From the NCBI GenBank assembly GCA_001574975.1, contig KQ965782.1, positions 95,279 through 159,278 on the forward strand: a stretch of DNA of 64,000 nucleotides, written 5' to 3'. Positions 1 to 12,109 of this stretch are shown piece by piece. The notes under the pieces were generated by a model. It was not told the origin of the DNA. It made no database searches and saw only the letters and a program-made list of their open reading frames with translations. A program made the position numbers and the translations under genes. The stretch is from Gonapodya prolifera JEL478. Its lineage: Eukaryota > Monoblepharomycota > Monoblepharidomycetes > Monoblepharidales > Gonapodyaceae. Numbering within the stretch: the stretch's first letter is position 1; each line of letters opens with the position of its first letter.

Positions 1-1
1 C

Positions 2-283
2 GTCATCGCGTGCGCGGTCGCAGGCGGCCTCGCGCAGCTGACATGGCTGGTCTTTGCGTGGCGGAACCGACACCGGGAGTACGCATGGCGCGCCGCCGTG
101 ATTGCGCTGGGCATGGGCGCCGCTATGTCCCTGGAGCTGGGCGATTTCCCCCCGCTCTGGGGCGTGCTCGATGCCCACTCCTTGTGGCACGCGGCGACGG
201 TGCCCATCGTGGTGGGGTGGTATGAGTTTGCGGCGAGGGATGTCGTGCACGAGACGCGGAAGGGCAAGGAGGCGGTGTGGTGA
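2..283 (+). CDS. PER1: PER1/PGAP3-like GPI-remodelling protein, 3' end
   Basis: C-terminal about 93 codons of a gene that starts left of the window; the frame is open from base 2 to the TGA at 281-283. The motif SLELGDFPPLWGVLDAHSLW is characteristic of the PER1/PGAP3 family (SLELxDFPP...DAHxxWH), multi-pass ER/Golgi proteins that remove an acyl chain from GPI anchors during lipid remodelling (family knowledge). The His in DAHSLWH belongs to the CREST-type hydrolase motif. Hydrophobic stretches before and after it fit the last membrane segments. No intron is seen in this piece. Function is inferred from the motif; the N-terminal part was not seen. Confidence 0.85.
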   Translation, partial: VIACAVAGGLAQLTWLVFAWRNRHREYAWRAAVIALGMGAAMSLELGDFPPLWGVLDAHSLWHAATVPIVVGWYEFAARDVVHETRKGKEAVW

Positions 284-570
284 TAGAGGATGACTGGGAC
301 AGCGGAGCTAAACTCTTGCACGCGGTTGTGACAAACGGTCGAGCGGTGTACTTTTATACCCGAGACACGATTTTTGATTCACGATATTGTACAATTTGAT
401 TTTGTTGAGCTCGGATGCTCCGTCATTTGATAACGAATGATGCAAAGTTCGCAGCTGGAAGCAAAGAAGTGAGAGATGGGACCGAGGTTTCATTTTATCC
501 ACGTATCTTGGCGTTTGCAGTGTCTCCACTTGGGGACACAAGGTTCGTTGAATCGCCGTGTTCGTTGTTG

Positions 571-1108
571 TCAAAAGTCGTGTTTCAATCGCGCTTGCAC
601 TTCTCCTTGGAGCGCAGCCTTCTGGAACCACGCCACAGCCTGATCAATGTCCTTCTGTAAGCCACATCCTGTCCTGCAGAGGAAACCGAGTTCGAATTGC
701 GCACGTGCGTCTCCCTTGTCTGCATCCTCGCGAATCAACGTCACCGCCTTGCCGTACCTTTCCACCGCCCGAACGTGGTCGTTTTCCACATCAATTCCGC
801 ACTGGTAGCACATGCCAATATTGAGCTTTGCAATCCCATGTCCGTGTTCTGCTTCCTCGCGCGTGCCACCATGGATTCTCTACGTTCCTTCACTGCGCCA
901 CTCCTGTTGTCGAAAAAGAGAATTGGTAGGTTGCTTGGAAGAGCATTTCGTCTCCAAAGGCGGGTCTTTGCACTAGAGTGGAAGGAGAGCCTCCGGGAGA
1001 ACCACTTCGATTGCATTGTAATGCCACAGTCCCGCCCTCCAGAACGCTTCACCCATCTCAGCTGGTGTCGTCCGAGAAAGAGCTGCTGTGTGAGCAGTGA
1101 GACATGAT
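571..1108 (-). pseudogene. Sel1-repeat protein relic
   Basis: On the minus strand, 813 to 571 encodes about two Sel1-like repeats: a short helix pair around NDHVRAVERYGKA, then GDARAQFELGFLCRTGCGLQ and QAVAWFQKAALQG. Both show the usual A..LG..Y..G.G...D...A..W..KAA spacing. More Sel1-like sequence (AEMGEAFWRAG) lies upstream at about 1045-1080 in another frame, so the gene is broken or has an intron I could not place. Sel1 repeats are solenoid protein-binding modules, common as expanded families in zoosporic fungi. Role unknown. Compare the better preserved Sel1 gene at 19367. Confidence 0.5.
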
Positions 1109-1130
1109 CACCAAAACTCCAAGCTCTCAT

Positions 1131-2529
1131 TTACCTTCTATCATGTGCATCAACGACGTTGTTCTGTCCTCAGTCAGCACGATTCGGCATGTTCTGGTTT
1201 CGCCGGCCTTTCCAACTTCCAAGAAGACACCACGTAAACCCGGACTGTCTGTTCCTTCAAGTCTTCGCTTCTTGATTCAGGATTGCGAGATGAGTTGTCT
1301 GCGGTTATGGAACACTTGAAACGAGCGGCCTTCCCGTGGCATGTTCCGGGTGTTGACTGTCAATGGCAAACGGCTCGTAGTCGTCGTATTCTATCTGACT
1401 TTACAATTGCCTGCAGGAACTCCAGTACACGACAATGTTGAACCACTTTATCCAGAAGAAGTTCAACAGCAGTCATAAGGTTACTGATATTCCGTTGACG
1501 TTAATGTTCCAATGAAAGCATAATAAAGTCAAAGTTGGAATCCGAACTCTCTGTCCTTGTCTTGGTGAACCCAAGCAATCGTTTGTCCTAGCACCTGATC
1601 TCATGTCTAACAAACCCTGTCAACCCACAAGAGGAGCCCTCGCAAGAAGATCCTTTGCATTCACAAATCTGAGGAGCCGGACAGCGGACCCGGCAATGGT
1701 TCTTGTACGTGAACGTTGACCTTTGAGTCTCTTTGTGCCCTTGGAACACATTTGAGCTGAGCGCCATGACGTCGCAGTCCAAGATGTTCTTTTGTAGGAA
1801 TGTGAGTGAGCTTTGCTGGATCTCTTCGATCATTGATGGTGTCTGATTGCTCCTTTGTTATTAGACATCAGAACGGGCCTGCGACAGAGTGCTCCAAATT
1901 GACGGGTACGGTTCATTGATCATATCAGTGAGTTGTTATGCTCTATTTATTCTAATCACTGTGCCATTGACCGACAATGTTTTTTCTGGCAAAAGTGTCT
2001 CGCAACCCTTTACTGACTCCAAACCTCAAACACCTCCACCTCAAGAAAACACTCAAGCATACCTTCCCCGTCCGTGACATCACTTTTATGTAAGATAACT
2101 TATAAACCAACAAATATATAATCATTGTGAAATGACCAGACACGAATGTGCAGCCGCTTGAAATTGACACTCCAATTACCAACGTGATGGAACGTCTGTT
2201 CCAGCATCGTGACTAAACTGCTTGGAAGAGTTCTGGGATTTATTTAGCAGATGGCTTGCCGGGAAGTTACTTGATGTGTTGCCTCGCAACTCAAGAGCAA
2301 CTTCATGCGGTGGAAGGATGCCCGTTAGTGGGGCATTGCAAAACACGAACGAAGACCTATTCCCATAACAGCATCAGATGCACTTGCAAGTGCAGTTCAC
2401 GTCAATGTACCTGAAATCAGGGTAAAGACTCCACAACCTGGAAGTAACAAACTTGGTAATAAAATTAAATGACGTTGTGTGCGTGGGCTGTGGGGTTGAC
2501 CACAAAGTTGCCAGGAGTTCATCCGGCCC
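1131..2529. other. no convincing gene
   Basis: About 1.4 kb between the Sel1 relic and Trs120. The longest frame (minus, 1833-1588, 81 codons, with several Cys near its end) has no recognisable domain. I see no tRNA, repeat or strong splice pattern. The last few hundred bases should carry the Trs120 promoter, but no clear element stands out. Confidence 0.5.
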
Positions 2530-5500
2530 ATGGACCCGTCGTACACCGCCTTCCTCGACAACGCGCGAATCCGGATCGCCGTTGTGCCCGTGCACCCGCT
2601 CAGCCAGTCCACGTACACGCGCATATGCGGGATTCTGCGCAGCCAGTTCGAATGCATCGCATTGCAGGACCTGCCCGTGTCCGCGGCGACGGAGGCTCAG
2701 GGACGCGCGGCCGCGGCGGGTGCTGTTGGTGGAGGTGGGTCCTTGTTCGGGGGGTTGCAGGATTTTATGGGGTTTGGTGCGACGGGAGGGTGGGAGTTGA
2801 TGGAATGGTTTTGGGGAATGGTGGAAAGATAGCATCCTGCACACCCGCAATGGGAGGCATTTTCGCAGCAGGGGGGACATGAAATTGTGTTTTCTAGATT
2901 CCATCCACTGCGGAGTGGAATCAGTGTCTGCCAAAGAATCGCTTGCTCCGTCCACTACACCAATGTTGCTCTCCTCCCCTACCACAGGATCCGTCAACTT
3001 CAACTTCACCACCCACCTCGCCGCATCTGCGCCACTTAACGCATACGTCTACATCCACTTCGTAACACCCTCGTCCGTCAACTCCCTGCAACACTCCACC
3101 GGCACCCGCGTCGTACCCGCAATCGCAGCGTCAGCGCAACCCTCATCGGCCTACCCTTCAAACGCCCCGTCGTCTCCGCCCGGCTTCGCCCTCCCCCTGC
3201 CCTCTCAATCCGCCCTCGCCTCAGCAGCCGTGGCGTCCGCATCGCTGTCCACTCCCGACGCGCCGATTCTCATTGACGGACAGACCCAAATCACGGGGTC
3301 CCGGTACGAGGATTTCGCGGCGTCGAGGCAGATTTTGGGCGTCGTGGGCATTGCGTCCTGCGTGGACAGTCCGGACTTGCCCGCGGCGGCGGCGGCGTTC
3401 AGGAAAGCCATGTTCAAGGTATGTACATTTGCGAGAGGCGAGCACAGCGAGCCCGAGGCCTAAGCGCCGCTAGGCGCTAACCGAGACTGGACGCCGGAGG
3501 CGAGTGATTCGCGAAGCGCAATGTACTCTCGCGGGAGGCATCCACCGGAGGCGAATGAACCGCAGAGCGGTATGCACTCGCGGAGCGAGAACGAGGCCTT
3601 GGCGTGATATGTTCCCCCTGCTTTTACCAACACCGCGCTCCTTGTTGTCACCACCAGTACCCCACCGCGCTCTCCTCGCGCCTCCTCGCGTTCGACCCTC
3701 TCCCGACGACTCCCGACTCGACGCGCGGTGTAGTGCTGATACCCTCTGAGGGCCGCCCGCCCGAATTCTACCTTGCGACTATCATTGCCGACATGGTCGC
3801 CGAGGTGATTGCCGCGTTCGGCGTCGTGGCGTCGAATTGGGAGCGCCGGAAGGAGGTCCACGGGCCTCGGGGGTGCGCCGTTCTGGGATCGTTGGCCGGC
3901 GGAGGAGCAGCGGCAGGGCCGGGTGGTGCTGCTGGCACTGCGGGGGCGGCAGCACTGACTTGGCCGGGTGCTCCGTCGATGGCGACACCGTCTTCACCGC
4001 AAGGACCCACATACCCTTCGTTGGATCACAACGCGACGAGTGCCACTTACCCTCCTCCTCCGCGCACGCCAACACTCACGCCTTTCCCTTCCACCCTGCT
4101 CATCAACGGTCTCCCGGCATCTGCACTCGGCCAGCAGGCTGCTGCGGTGCAGGTCCAAGCATCTACCATCGCGGCATCTGCTGCTGGTTCCTACGCAACC
4201 TCCGGAGCTGGCATCACGGCCTTGCCTCCCCCAGGGACCGCCAGGCCCGGAGTTCCCTCTCCGCTCGGTCGCAGCATCCTGACGGACGACTCGGAAAAAT
4301 CAATGGAGGATATTAATGTCGGCAGTGTTTCAGGAGGCCTGGACACGGTTGGAGGGTCCCCAAACCAACCGGTCGGCAACGCTTCACCTCAACCAGACCG
4401 CGCGACTGTAACGTCTCTTCCTCCTCCAACCTCCCCGCCTCCTCTCGACAGACCTCTGCCGGCAACTCCACCTTCCCCTGTACCCGTCCGCGCTGCTGCC
4501 CCGTCCCCGCCGCCACACGCCATTACCTCGCCCCCAACGTCGCCGATAGGGGAGATGGCCCCTGACTTGCTCCCATTTATATCACCGACACCGTACCTCC
4601 CGCAACCTAACAATTCCACTTCGTACGCGTACCCCCCGCCTTCCCCCGTGCCTGCCCCCCACAGCCCTGCCCCACACCACGCCACGCACACATCGGCCTC
4701 CTCTGCCGCCTATACCAAACTCGCCCGCCGTCGCGCCCCGGCCCGCTTCCAAAAGCTTCTTGGCGACTTGCTCCTCCTCTCGGGGCGCACTGTGGAAGCC
4801 ATGCAGACGTACGCGGCGGCCGTCGAGGGGTGCAGGCAGGGAGGTGATGCGGTGTGGGCCGCGGGCGCGCAGGAAGGGTATCTGGCGTCGGTCATGGTGG
4901 CGGCAGCGGCGCGTGTCGGAGTGGGGATGGTGAGTGTGAAGATGGATCACGGTGAGGTGGGAAAAAGCTGACGAGGTGTCTCGCTCTTTTTGTGTGGGGT
5001 AGTATACCATGAACTCGCGATATGCCATGCCGTCATCGTCGTCGCTCGACTTGCTCTCCAGCTCGACGCCAACCCGCCCTCCAGCGACCACACCGACTCC
5101 CCCTGAGAGCACCCCGCTAAGAACACTTGTCGGTGATCTACCCGACCGATACCGGGAGATCGTCGCCTTGTACGAGAAAGTTGTTGCGCAGCCGCCGCCC
5201 GTGTACTTTGTACCGGGCGGCGGGCCGGGTGGCGGAGGTGGTGGTGGATTCTCGAGCGTCGCGGGAATGCTCGGCTTGTCTGGCATGACCATGGGACTCT
5301 CGTCTGTGTTTGATCGGACTGGCTCCCCCAGCGTCACTGATGGGTCAGTCGGTCCGCCGCCCCCTTTAGCCGCCCGTACAGGAACATCACTGAGTATTGC
5401 TGGACAACCGTCAAATCTGAGCATCGATCCTGGAGCAGGGGGATTGTCAGCGCCGGGGACGGCCGTTGTTGGGACAAACGGGTCGGCGGGTTCACCGATC

Positions 5501-8500
5501 GCGGGATTGCCGCAGCATCCTCTTTTGATTTGCAATGTGACGCTTCGCGTGGCGCGGTTCCTAGCGGCACTACATCGTGCCCGAACTCCTGTCGTGTTCA
5601 CAAATGCTGCTGGGTACTATACGCCTGGCGGAGGATTCACGGAAAAGATCACTGGCGGACTTGTCACGACGGGAGCGGACGGCCCACCCCCTGCGGACAC
5701 GGCGGGCGTAACAAAAGCCGATGTCTCGAGCTGGCTTGCGAAGTGCTGGAGTGTCGCATCGACAGCAGAACGCTTTGGATCAATGACAACGGCAGAGAAG
5801 ACCATTGTTGCCGGTTATATTGCAAGTGTGTACGGGTACTTGGGAATGGTGCGCAAGGAGGCCTTCTTTCTGAGGATTGCGGCGGAAGGGGCGGCCACGT
5901 GTGGTGGCGGTGGGATTGAGGGATCGGCGGCATGGGCGCGACACCTCGATATGGGGAAGAGTTGGGACGAAGGTGTGGGTAGTAACGAGTCTCTGGTGAA
6001 GTTGGAGGAGAGGGCGCTTAGGTTCTCGAGGCGGTCCGGAATGGCTGATGGTTCCGTTGAGGCAAACGACGTTGAGGCGCCGGGGCTACTGGAGTGTTTC
6101 AACCGCATATTGGATGTTCTGGGCGGGGGGGCGGAATCCAACGCTGTTGGTCTACTGTCAAGTGAGAGCCCTGGCGGTACTCCCTCGTCATCCCCTCCTT
6201 CTGTCCGGAAGCGAACTCCGACTTTCTTGGCACCGACTCCCGAAGATAACGTGACAGATTACGGTTACCTGAACGATCCAATGACTGAGGGCGACCTTTT
6301 AAACGAGAAATTGCATCCTTTTATCCTCACTGCGCAGATTGAAGCTGGTGGAGTCTACGGTGCCTTTGGTGCCCGCCAGTTTAATCTTTATCCTCTCGTG
6401 AAAGCTTTTTCGAGCAGCTCGAGAGTGAAGTTTGGATGGCCCGAACTCCAGGCTGTCACTTTGAAAGAGTGCCTCGATGTTGCAAGGATTCTAGGAGACC
6501 TACCAAATGCTGTCATTTACGCAGCCCGGCTCCTCCGGAGACTTCACCAACACCTTCCTGGCCAAGAACAAGCGGACATCGCCGAAACTATGCGAAAGCT
6601 GGTTGTTCGTCGAAAAGGTGCTGTAGATCACGAAGACTCGAATGATGTTGTACCCATCGTCAGGAGTGTGCTTGGCGGTCTTTGTGGGGTCCCTGTCGTG
6701 AGGTCCATTGATGCTGTTCGTGTCAGTGAGCGCTTCAGAACAAGGGAACATGTAGTTAGCGGTGGGGAAGACAATACGAAGGAACGTGATCCCTTCATCT
6801 TCAATCCGTACCTTAACAAAGGCGCCGGTGGTGCCCCGAGCGGCTCACGATCTGGACTTGCAGGGAAGGAAGGGGAACTTACCCTCGTCGCTGGTGAGGC
6901 CGCTTACTGGGACGTTGTTCTGGCAAACCCGTTTGGATTTGAGCTGGATGTTCAAAGCGCCGTGATTGCTGCCGATGTCCAACTTGAGAGCGATGTAGAC
7001 GGGGATGAAGGCCCTACAGAGTCAAGCAGCAATAATCTATCAGACGAGAATCCAATTACAGTTTCGAAATTGGGAAACGCGAGTCTTGGATTGCAATTGT
7101 TCTCACCCATCTCTTTGTCGTTCACAATTCCTGCTCGGCATCGAAACTTCCAAATTCGTCTTTCGGCTATCGCCCATATTCCATGCAAGCTGCTTGTGCG
7201 TGGAGTATCCTTCAAAGTTCTCGGCGGGTCGCTTCTGGAAGACATCATTCCGGTTCCCCCGAAATTGACAGGAGAGAATGGCGGCCCACCTATTGTTAAT
7301 GGCAAGAAAGTCGTTTTTTCGGGAGAAGACAAAGAGCGATTTGTGGGTAGAAGGACGTTGGTGTTCTCAAAGGGGGAGAAAGGACGAAAAAAAGCGTGAG
7401 TAGCGCGCAGTCTTAATCTAAAACATTCGAACTGACAATGGTCTGTTTTTGCCCTCGATAAAAGGACGCACGCATCACAAAGCTCTACATCTGCATTTAC
7501 CCAAATAGGGCGATGGGCGCAAACCATACCTGTTTTGCCTCAACAGCCACTAATGCAGGCTTGTGGAGTCGGTTTGGCAGGAGGGCGTTCGGACGTGAAT
7601 GGATTTCCTGTCGGCTTGCAAACTGCCGTTATGCTGTTCGAGGGTGAACAAAACACCCTTGCCATCAGCATAGAGAACATTGGTGCAACGCCAGTCAACT
7701 ATCTGACAGTGCATTTTGTCGAGGATTGCGACCCCACCTTGTCACCATTTGCTCAATTCCAGCAGCAGCAGCAATCCCTGAACCCTGTTCGTGAGGATGG
7801 TGCCCCCGATGACATCCGAGAACCACCAGAGGACATTTACGAACGGGATGTTTTTGAGAAGTCGTGCAGGGGTATATGGTGTGAAGAGGAAGTTCAAAAC
7901 TCTCAGGTTGCAACCATTGGTGGCCCCCAGGATACTGGGATGTCACCGTACAGCACTGGAGGAATCCCTCCAGGAGCCCTCTGGAAAGTTGGTCAGACCG
8001 CGCAACGTTGGGCTGTGAAGTTGGATCAACCGATACGTGTTGGTGCAAGAAAGACGGTCAAATGTGGCGTGTGGGGTAAGGTTGGCTGGTACGTTCACAT
8101 TTGTAGTTTATCAAGGCAAGACTATGCGACCCAATGCTTGGTTTCTAGGAAATCCGTTTTGGCCGTTTTCGAATACGGTTACTTGCCTGAGTACACAATG
8201 GACGGTAATCTTCCTGCGCGCTTTTTCACGAGGCGTCTCACTGTGCCAATACTCATCACCGTCAACCGTGCTCTGGACATCGCCAATGTGGACGTGTTCC
8301 CCTTCGCCTCGATGGCAACAAGTGGCAACACGTCGCAACGGTTAGAGGGTGGAGTCAGTGCCGAAGGATCCATGAAAGATCTTGTTGTAAATGGCAAGGG
8401 ACACGCTGACGGAGGGGTCGCTTCAGCTAACGGCACTGGCATCTACCACCGAGATAGCCCTCTTGGGACGCTCGAGGACAGCGTAGCGGGATACAGCGGC

Positions 8501-9685
8501 GACATTTCGGATTTCGTGAATCGTGACTTTTGCCTGTTTACGTTCGATCTCAGGAACAAGTGGAACTCGACGTTTGAAGTCACCTTTGAAGTGGGGGACG
8601 AAAAGCGGGAAGGAGCAGGTAGTGTTTGGAAAGTGCAAGTGAACATCGAAGGTGGAGGGTCTCGTCGGTGAGCTGATCGTATCATCGTCACGGTAAAGTT
8701 TCTCACCCATTTATATTACCATCAGGATTGTGCTTCCGATGCGGCGGAAGACGTTGCCGACATCGCTGACATACCTTCCGATCCCATACCCGCCAACCCA
8801 ATTCGTCCTGTCAAAGCTGCTCAAGTACAGTCCGGAAGGGGAGCTCCTCCACCGCGCCCTTTTTTGGACTCGGGAAGATCTTGTCGGTGGAATAGAGCGC
8901 CCAGGTCGCATCTCGGCCTTGTGGCGCGCTGGTGGTGGTCGCAGGGGGGGCTTGGTTGCCGCGCTTCGAGGATTCCGATTGTCGAGTGACAATCTTGTCA
9001 CGCTGACAGATGAGACGATCGGGTTCGACGTGACCGTCCGGCTCACTGCTGCAAAACTGAAGAGCGCTTTGGAGGAACGGGTGAAGTGCGTCGGACCGAG
9101 TAGGTTCGAGGTGCCCCGTAACGTTTTTGTGGAAGTGAACTGGGCCGTGCGCAATAGAAGAGGTGAGATGAACACGTGGTCAGTCGCTCGGGCGCGAGCA
9201 TCAATAGCTCATAACTTTGATGACAGACACTCCAATTCGAATGTGCATGCGAGTTGTCCCCATTCAGGATGCCGACAACGGAAACGTCGAGTACGGCGAG
9301 TCTCTCAAAGAGTCGGTGGTGTGGGCAGGAAACCTGGATTCAGTACTCGGTCCGGTAAGTGTTTTGTCAAGCTGTTTTGTCAAGCTAAGTCAAGCTACCG
9401 CTAACATTTGGCTGACCCCTTTTATGGACGAATACCACACAGCTTCAACCAGGTGAAAGTGCAAGCTTCCGCCTCATCGCGTCGTTCCTCTCCACGGGCC
9501 AATACAAGCTTCTCTACCACTGTCAGGAGATCAATACCAGGGCACCTCCACCGGTTGAGGCGCCTGTTTCCAAGTCGAAGCCTAAGGAGATCGACCTGGC
9601 TTCATTGGGCAGGAGCGCCGTTGGCGTTGCGGGGGATGGGATATACTGGGGGCCGGAACCAGTTTTGATTGATGTTGTTGTTTGA
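2530..9685 (+). CDS. TRS120: TRAPPII complex subunit Trs120/TRAPPC9-like
   Basis: Eight exons: 2530-2734, 2988-3418, 3658-4929, 5003-7395, 7465-8667, 8726-9162, 9227-9354, 9443-9685; 6312 nt, 2103 codons, phases consistent at every junction. Donors are mostly GTGAGN or GTAAGT and acceptors AG. The start (FLDNARIRIAVVPVHPLS) and exon 3 (YPTALSSRLLAFDPLP, then FYLATIIADMVAEV and ERRKEVHGPRG) match the Trs120 N-terminal region. Exons 5-8 hold the beta-sandwich C-terminal part, ending in GDGIYWGPEPVLIDV. Trs120 is a subunit of TRAPPII, the exchange factor for Ypt31/32 (Rab11) at the late Golgi. Yeast and human homologues have roughly 1150-1300 residues; the excess here is mainly Pro/Ser/Ala-rich sequence in exon 3 and the start of exon 4. 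Intron 1 (253 nt) and intron 2 (239 nt) are long for this window, and intron 2 carries a hairpin-rich repeat. The first donor is the least certain site. Confidence 0.88.
3434..3600. repeat. GC-rich multi-hairpin element in Trs120 intron 2
   Basis: Inside the 239-nt intron 3419-3657. AGCGCC-GCTA-GGCGCT (3463-3478) is a perfect 6-bp hairpin. Two related 37-39 nt units follow in tandem, 3495-3533 and 3546-3582, both starting CGGAGGCGA and ending ACTC(T)CGCG-like. Each folds on itself; in the second, ACCGC-AGA-GGCGGT-type pairing (ACCGC/GCGGT) lies inside a GCGA...TCGC outer stem. The layout resembles the small double-hairpin GC clusters known mainly from fungal mitochondrial genomes; whether it is mobile here is not known. 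Confidence 0.6.
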
Positions 9686-10086
9686 TGCCCGTGTAGATAT
9701 TTATTGTGGTCAAGGATTCCCTCTTTTGTACACGTAATGATAGACGCATAATGGACGCAATGGAGAGTGTGCAAATAATCTCTATCGGGTGTGAGAGTGT
9801 ACCCGACAAGGCCCCTTCTGTTGTTCCCCGCCACCAAGGTTTGACCACGGAGAAAGAAGTGCAAACGCGGGAGACGGTTCGCTGTGAACGCTCTCATGCA
9901 AATCGCCAGTCGCTATAAGGCGCAGTCATTCGCCGGTGGGCAGCGAGACATATCACAACAATCCGAGAGAACTCACGGTGAGAACTTACACGCCGTGTGG
10001 CTGTGGCTATTACATCCACTCACAAAGACACTCTTTCATTTCATCCCTCCTCTGTCCCCACCGCGCACCTCCAAAACTCTTTCACA

Positions 10087-10399
10087 ATGGCAAAACTCTA
10101 CACCAGCATGTCCATTCTGACCGTCCCCAAGGCGGAGCTGGACAATGTCCTTCCGGGCATGCGATCCTTGGGCACCCGGCTCTCCCCATTCGCTGGATTT
10201 AAAGGTGGCTACATCCACGTTCGCGAAGGAGCACCGGAAGCCACAACCGTAGAGGCCGTCGTGGCCGTGGGAGAACAAGGTGGCCTTTGAGACCGCGAAA
10301 GGCACCATTGGTGCCTAGTGGGCCGGAAATGAAGATAAGGCGTTCGCCGCCAAGGGAGCGACCGTCGAGCGCCGGTTTTACGTGTCGGAGCGCTTTTAA
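10087..10399 (+). pseudogene. ABM-like small protein, decayed copy 1
   Basis: ATG at 10087. The first half (SILTVPKAELDNVLPGMRSL, then FAGFKGGYIHVREG) aligns with the intact copy at 10946. Around 10265 the frame shifts; the remainder (ENKVAFETAKGTIGA, an in-frame TAG, then AFAAKGATVERRFYVSERF and TAA at 10397-10399) continues the homology in another frame. So there is one frameshift and one nonsense change. Members of this group are about 100 residues with the alternating beta-alpha-beta pattern of dimeric alpha+beta barrel (ABM, antibiotic biosynthesis monooxygenase-like) proteins. It is the most divergent of the four copies and thus probably the oldest duplication. Confidence 0.65.
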
Positions 10400-10945
10400 G
10401 GGGAAGGAGCACTGTGAATTTGAATTGAGTGGGAAATTGAATTACCACGTGTTTATTTTGAATCGTGTTGTGATCGTTACGCAAAAAAAAAGATTTACAT
10501 TTGTGATTACATGTAACATGTACTGTCACACTTTGACGTGATCCTCCGAAATTGTCCCGTATTGTCAATATGGAAGCGGAAGGTGGTCCAGGTAATGCGG
10601 TTGGAAACTTTCATCAAAGCATGGAATGGACAGCGAAGCGGTACTTGACTTTCTGCAAATGCAATATTTGTCCCAGTAAATTAATTAAATTTCTCTATTT
10701 TGGAGCTAGCGATGGGGAAACTTTCGGTGTTGTCTTACCTGATCTCCGACCCAGAGATGGGAAAGGGCACAGGTCCGCACAAAGGGCGTTCCCAGAGGGA
10801 CAAGCTCAGCAACTTTCGTCAACCGACCGATACACGAAACATCCCGACGACAGCAGAGCTTTACATTGCAGCTGAGTAGGTGCGGTGTGATCTTCTTCCC
10901 TCACCAGCTCGACGCTCACTCCGTGCCCGACTGTCCAGTAACGAG

Positions 10946-11254
10946 ATGTCGAATGCAAACACAGTGAACATCCTCACCGTTCCGCGCAATAACTTGGAAA
11001 CCCTGCTTGCACGTGTGCGCGAGATGAATAAGGCCATCACCGTCATCAAAGGATTCAAAGGAGGCAAAATCCTCGTTCGCGATGGGGTAAACAACACCGA
11101 CACCGTGAGAGTGATCATCGCTATTGAGTGGGAGAGCAAAGAGGCGTTCCATGCCGCGAAGGACGAGTTCAAGGGGTGGATGGGCGAGAAGAGCGAGCTG
11201 GAGTCGCAGGGGGTGACTATGGACGGCGGGATGTATTTGGGGGAGAGTTTTTAA
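10946..11254 (+). CDS. small ABM-domain-like protein (intact copy 2)
   Basis: Single-exon frame of 102 codons, ATG at 10946, TAA at 11252-11254. The pattern VNILTVPRNNLETLLARVRE, FKGGKILVRDG, TVRVIIAIEWESKEAFHAAK fits the ABM/dimeric alpha+beta barrel fold: beta strand, helix, beta hairpin, a strand ending in W-S/D-S-xEAF, helix. This domain occurs in cofactor-free monooxygenases and in many small proteins of unknown role; the WESKEAFHAA segment is its most typical part. No signal peptide is seen. The gene sits in a tandem cluster with decayed copies on both sides (10087, 11429, 12110). The exact reaction, if any, cannot be told from sequence. I call the fold with fair confidence and the function as unknown. 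Confidence 0.7.
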   Translation: MSNANTVNILTVPRNNLETLLARVREMNKAITVIKGFKGGKILVRDGVNNTDTVRVIIAIEWESKEAFHAAKDEFKGWMGEKSELESQGVTMDGGMYLGESF

Positions 11255-11770
11255 GCGGGAGAATTTGTGATCATAAGAGCATGTTTTTAGAGTCGTGTGT
11301 GGAAGGGAGAAAACTAAATGGTTGTGGTACTTTCCACGACATAAACCACGACATAAACCACGACTGAAACCAGGAGTGCCGATCTTTGGGATGCCAACTG
11401 CAACCTTACCTTACAAGCTCGACTGGGGGATGTGGCAAAATCCTCGTTCGCGATGGGGTAAACGACACTGACACCGTGAGAGTGATCATCGCTATTGAGT
11501 GGGAGAGCAAAGAGGCGTTCCATGCCGCGAAGGACGAGTTCAAGGGTGGATGGGCGAGAAGAGCGAACTGGCGTCGCTGGGGGAACTATGGAGAGTGGGG
11601 CGTATGTGGGTCAGAGTTTTTAAGTGGGAGAATTTGTATCATGAGAACCGAGATGTGTGAAAGACAGGAAACAAAGTGCAGTTTCCGGGACATAAACAAC
11701 AATCACCCGGACTCCCAATCTTTGGGATGTCAACTGAGATCTCTCGAGCTCGATTGGAAGATGGAGCGTA
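11040..11770 (+). repeat. tandem duplication unit of about 370 bp in the ABM cluster
   Basis: The segment from about 11063 (GGCAAAATCCTCGTTCGCGA) to about 11400 recurs from about 11439 to 11770. The copies share the 3' part of the gene, the GCGGGAGAATTTGTG tail and an AT-rich spacer with GACATAAACC-like motifs and CAATCTTTGGGATG-like ends. The GACATAAACCAC motif itself is repeated inside the first copy (11337-11365). Confidence 0.7.
11429..11622 (+). pseudogene. ABM-like protein, truncated recent duplicate (copy 3)
   Basis: Nearly identical to the 3' two thirds of copy 2: the stretch from GKILVRDGVND to AFHAAKDEFKG is preserved almost base for base. The first third of the gene is missing, so there is no start codon. 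One extra base after the KDEFKG codons shifts the frame. The final GESF-type tail plus TAA of copy 2 is still readable at nucleotide level. Very few substitutions imply a young duplication followed at once by loss. Confidence 0.75.
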
Positions 11771-12109
11771 GCAGTAATGAAGTTTCCATCCCCTGCGTGC
11801 ACTGAAATGGAGCTCCCCTGAGCACCTTGAACTGATCATCTGAACCGGCGACGGGTGAGGGCCGATGTATGAGGGCGCACGTGTAATGCAATGCTAAAGG
11901 TAGTTTGCAAAAAAGGTTTTGGACGCGGATTTAATCGCCAAGCAAGAGAGTTCACCTCAGCACCCTGTTTGGATACACACCATTCGCCCAACCAGGTGTC
12001 GTCCCTTGGACATGAGTACTTCATGGTTCGTTTTCCTCTCCTGGTTCACCATTCAATGGAAGGCCCCAGCCCCCCAGGAGCAACCACATAAGTCGAACCC
12101 AACCACTGT

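Noticed and set aside
1588-1833. Minus-strand Cys-containing frame of 81 codons as a secreted peptide
   Set aside because: No signal peptide and no spacing typical of a known family.
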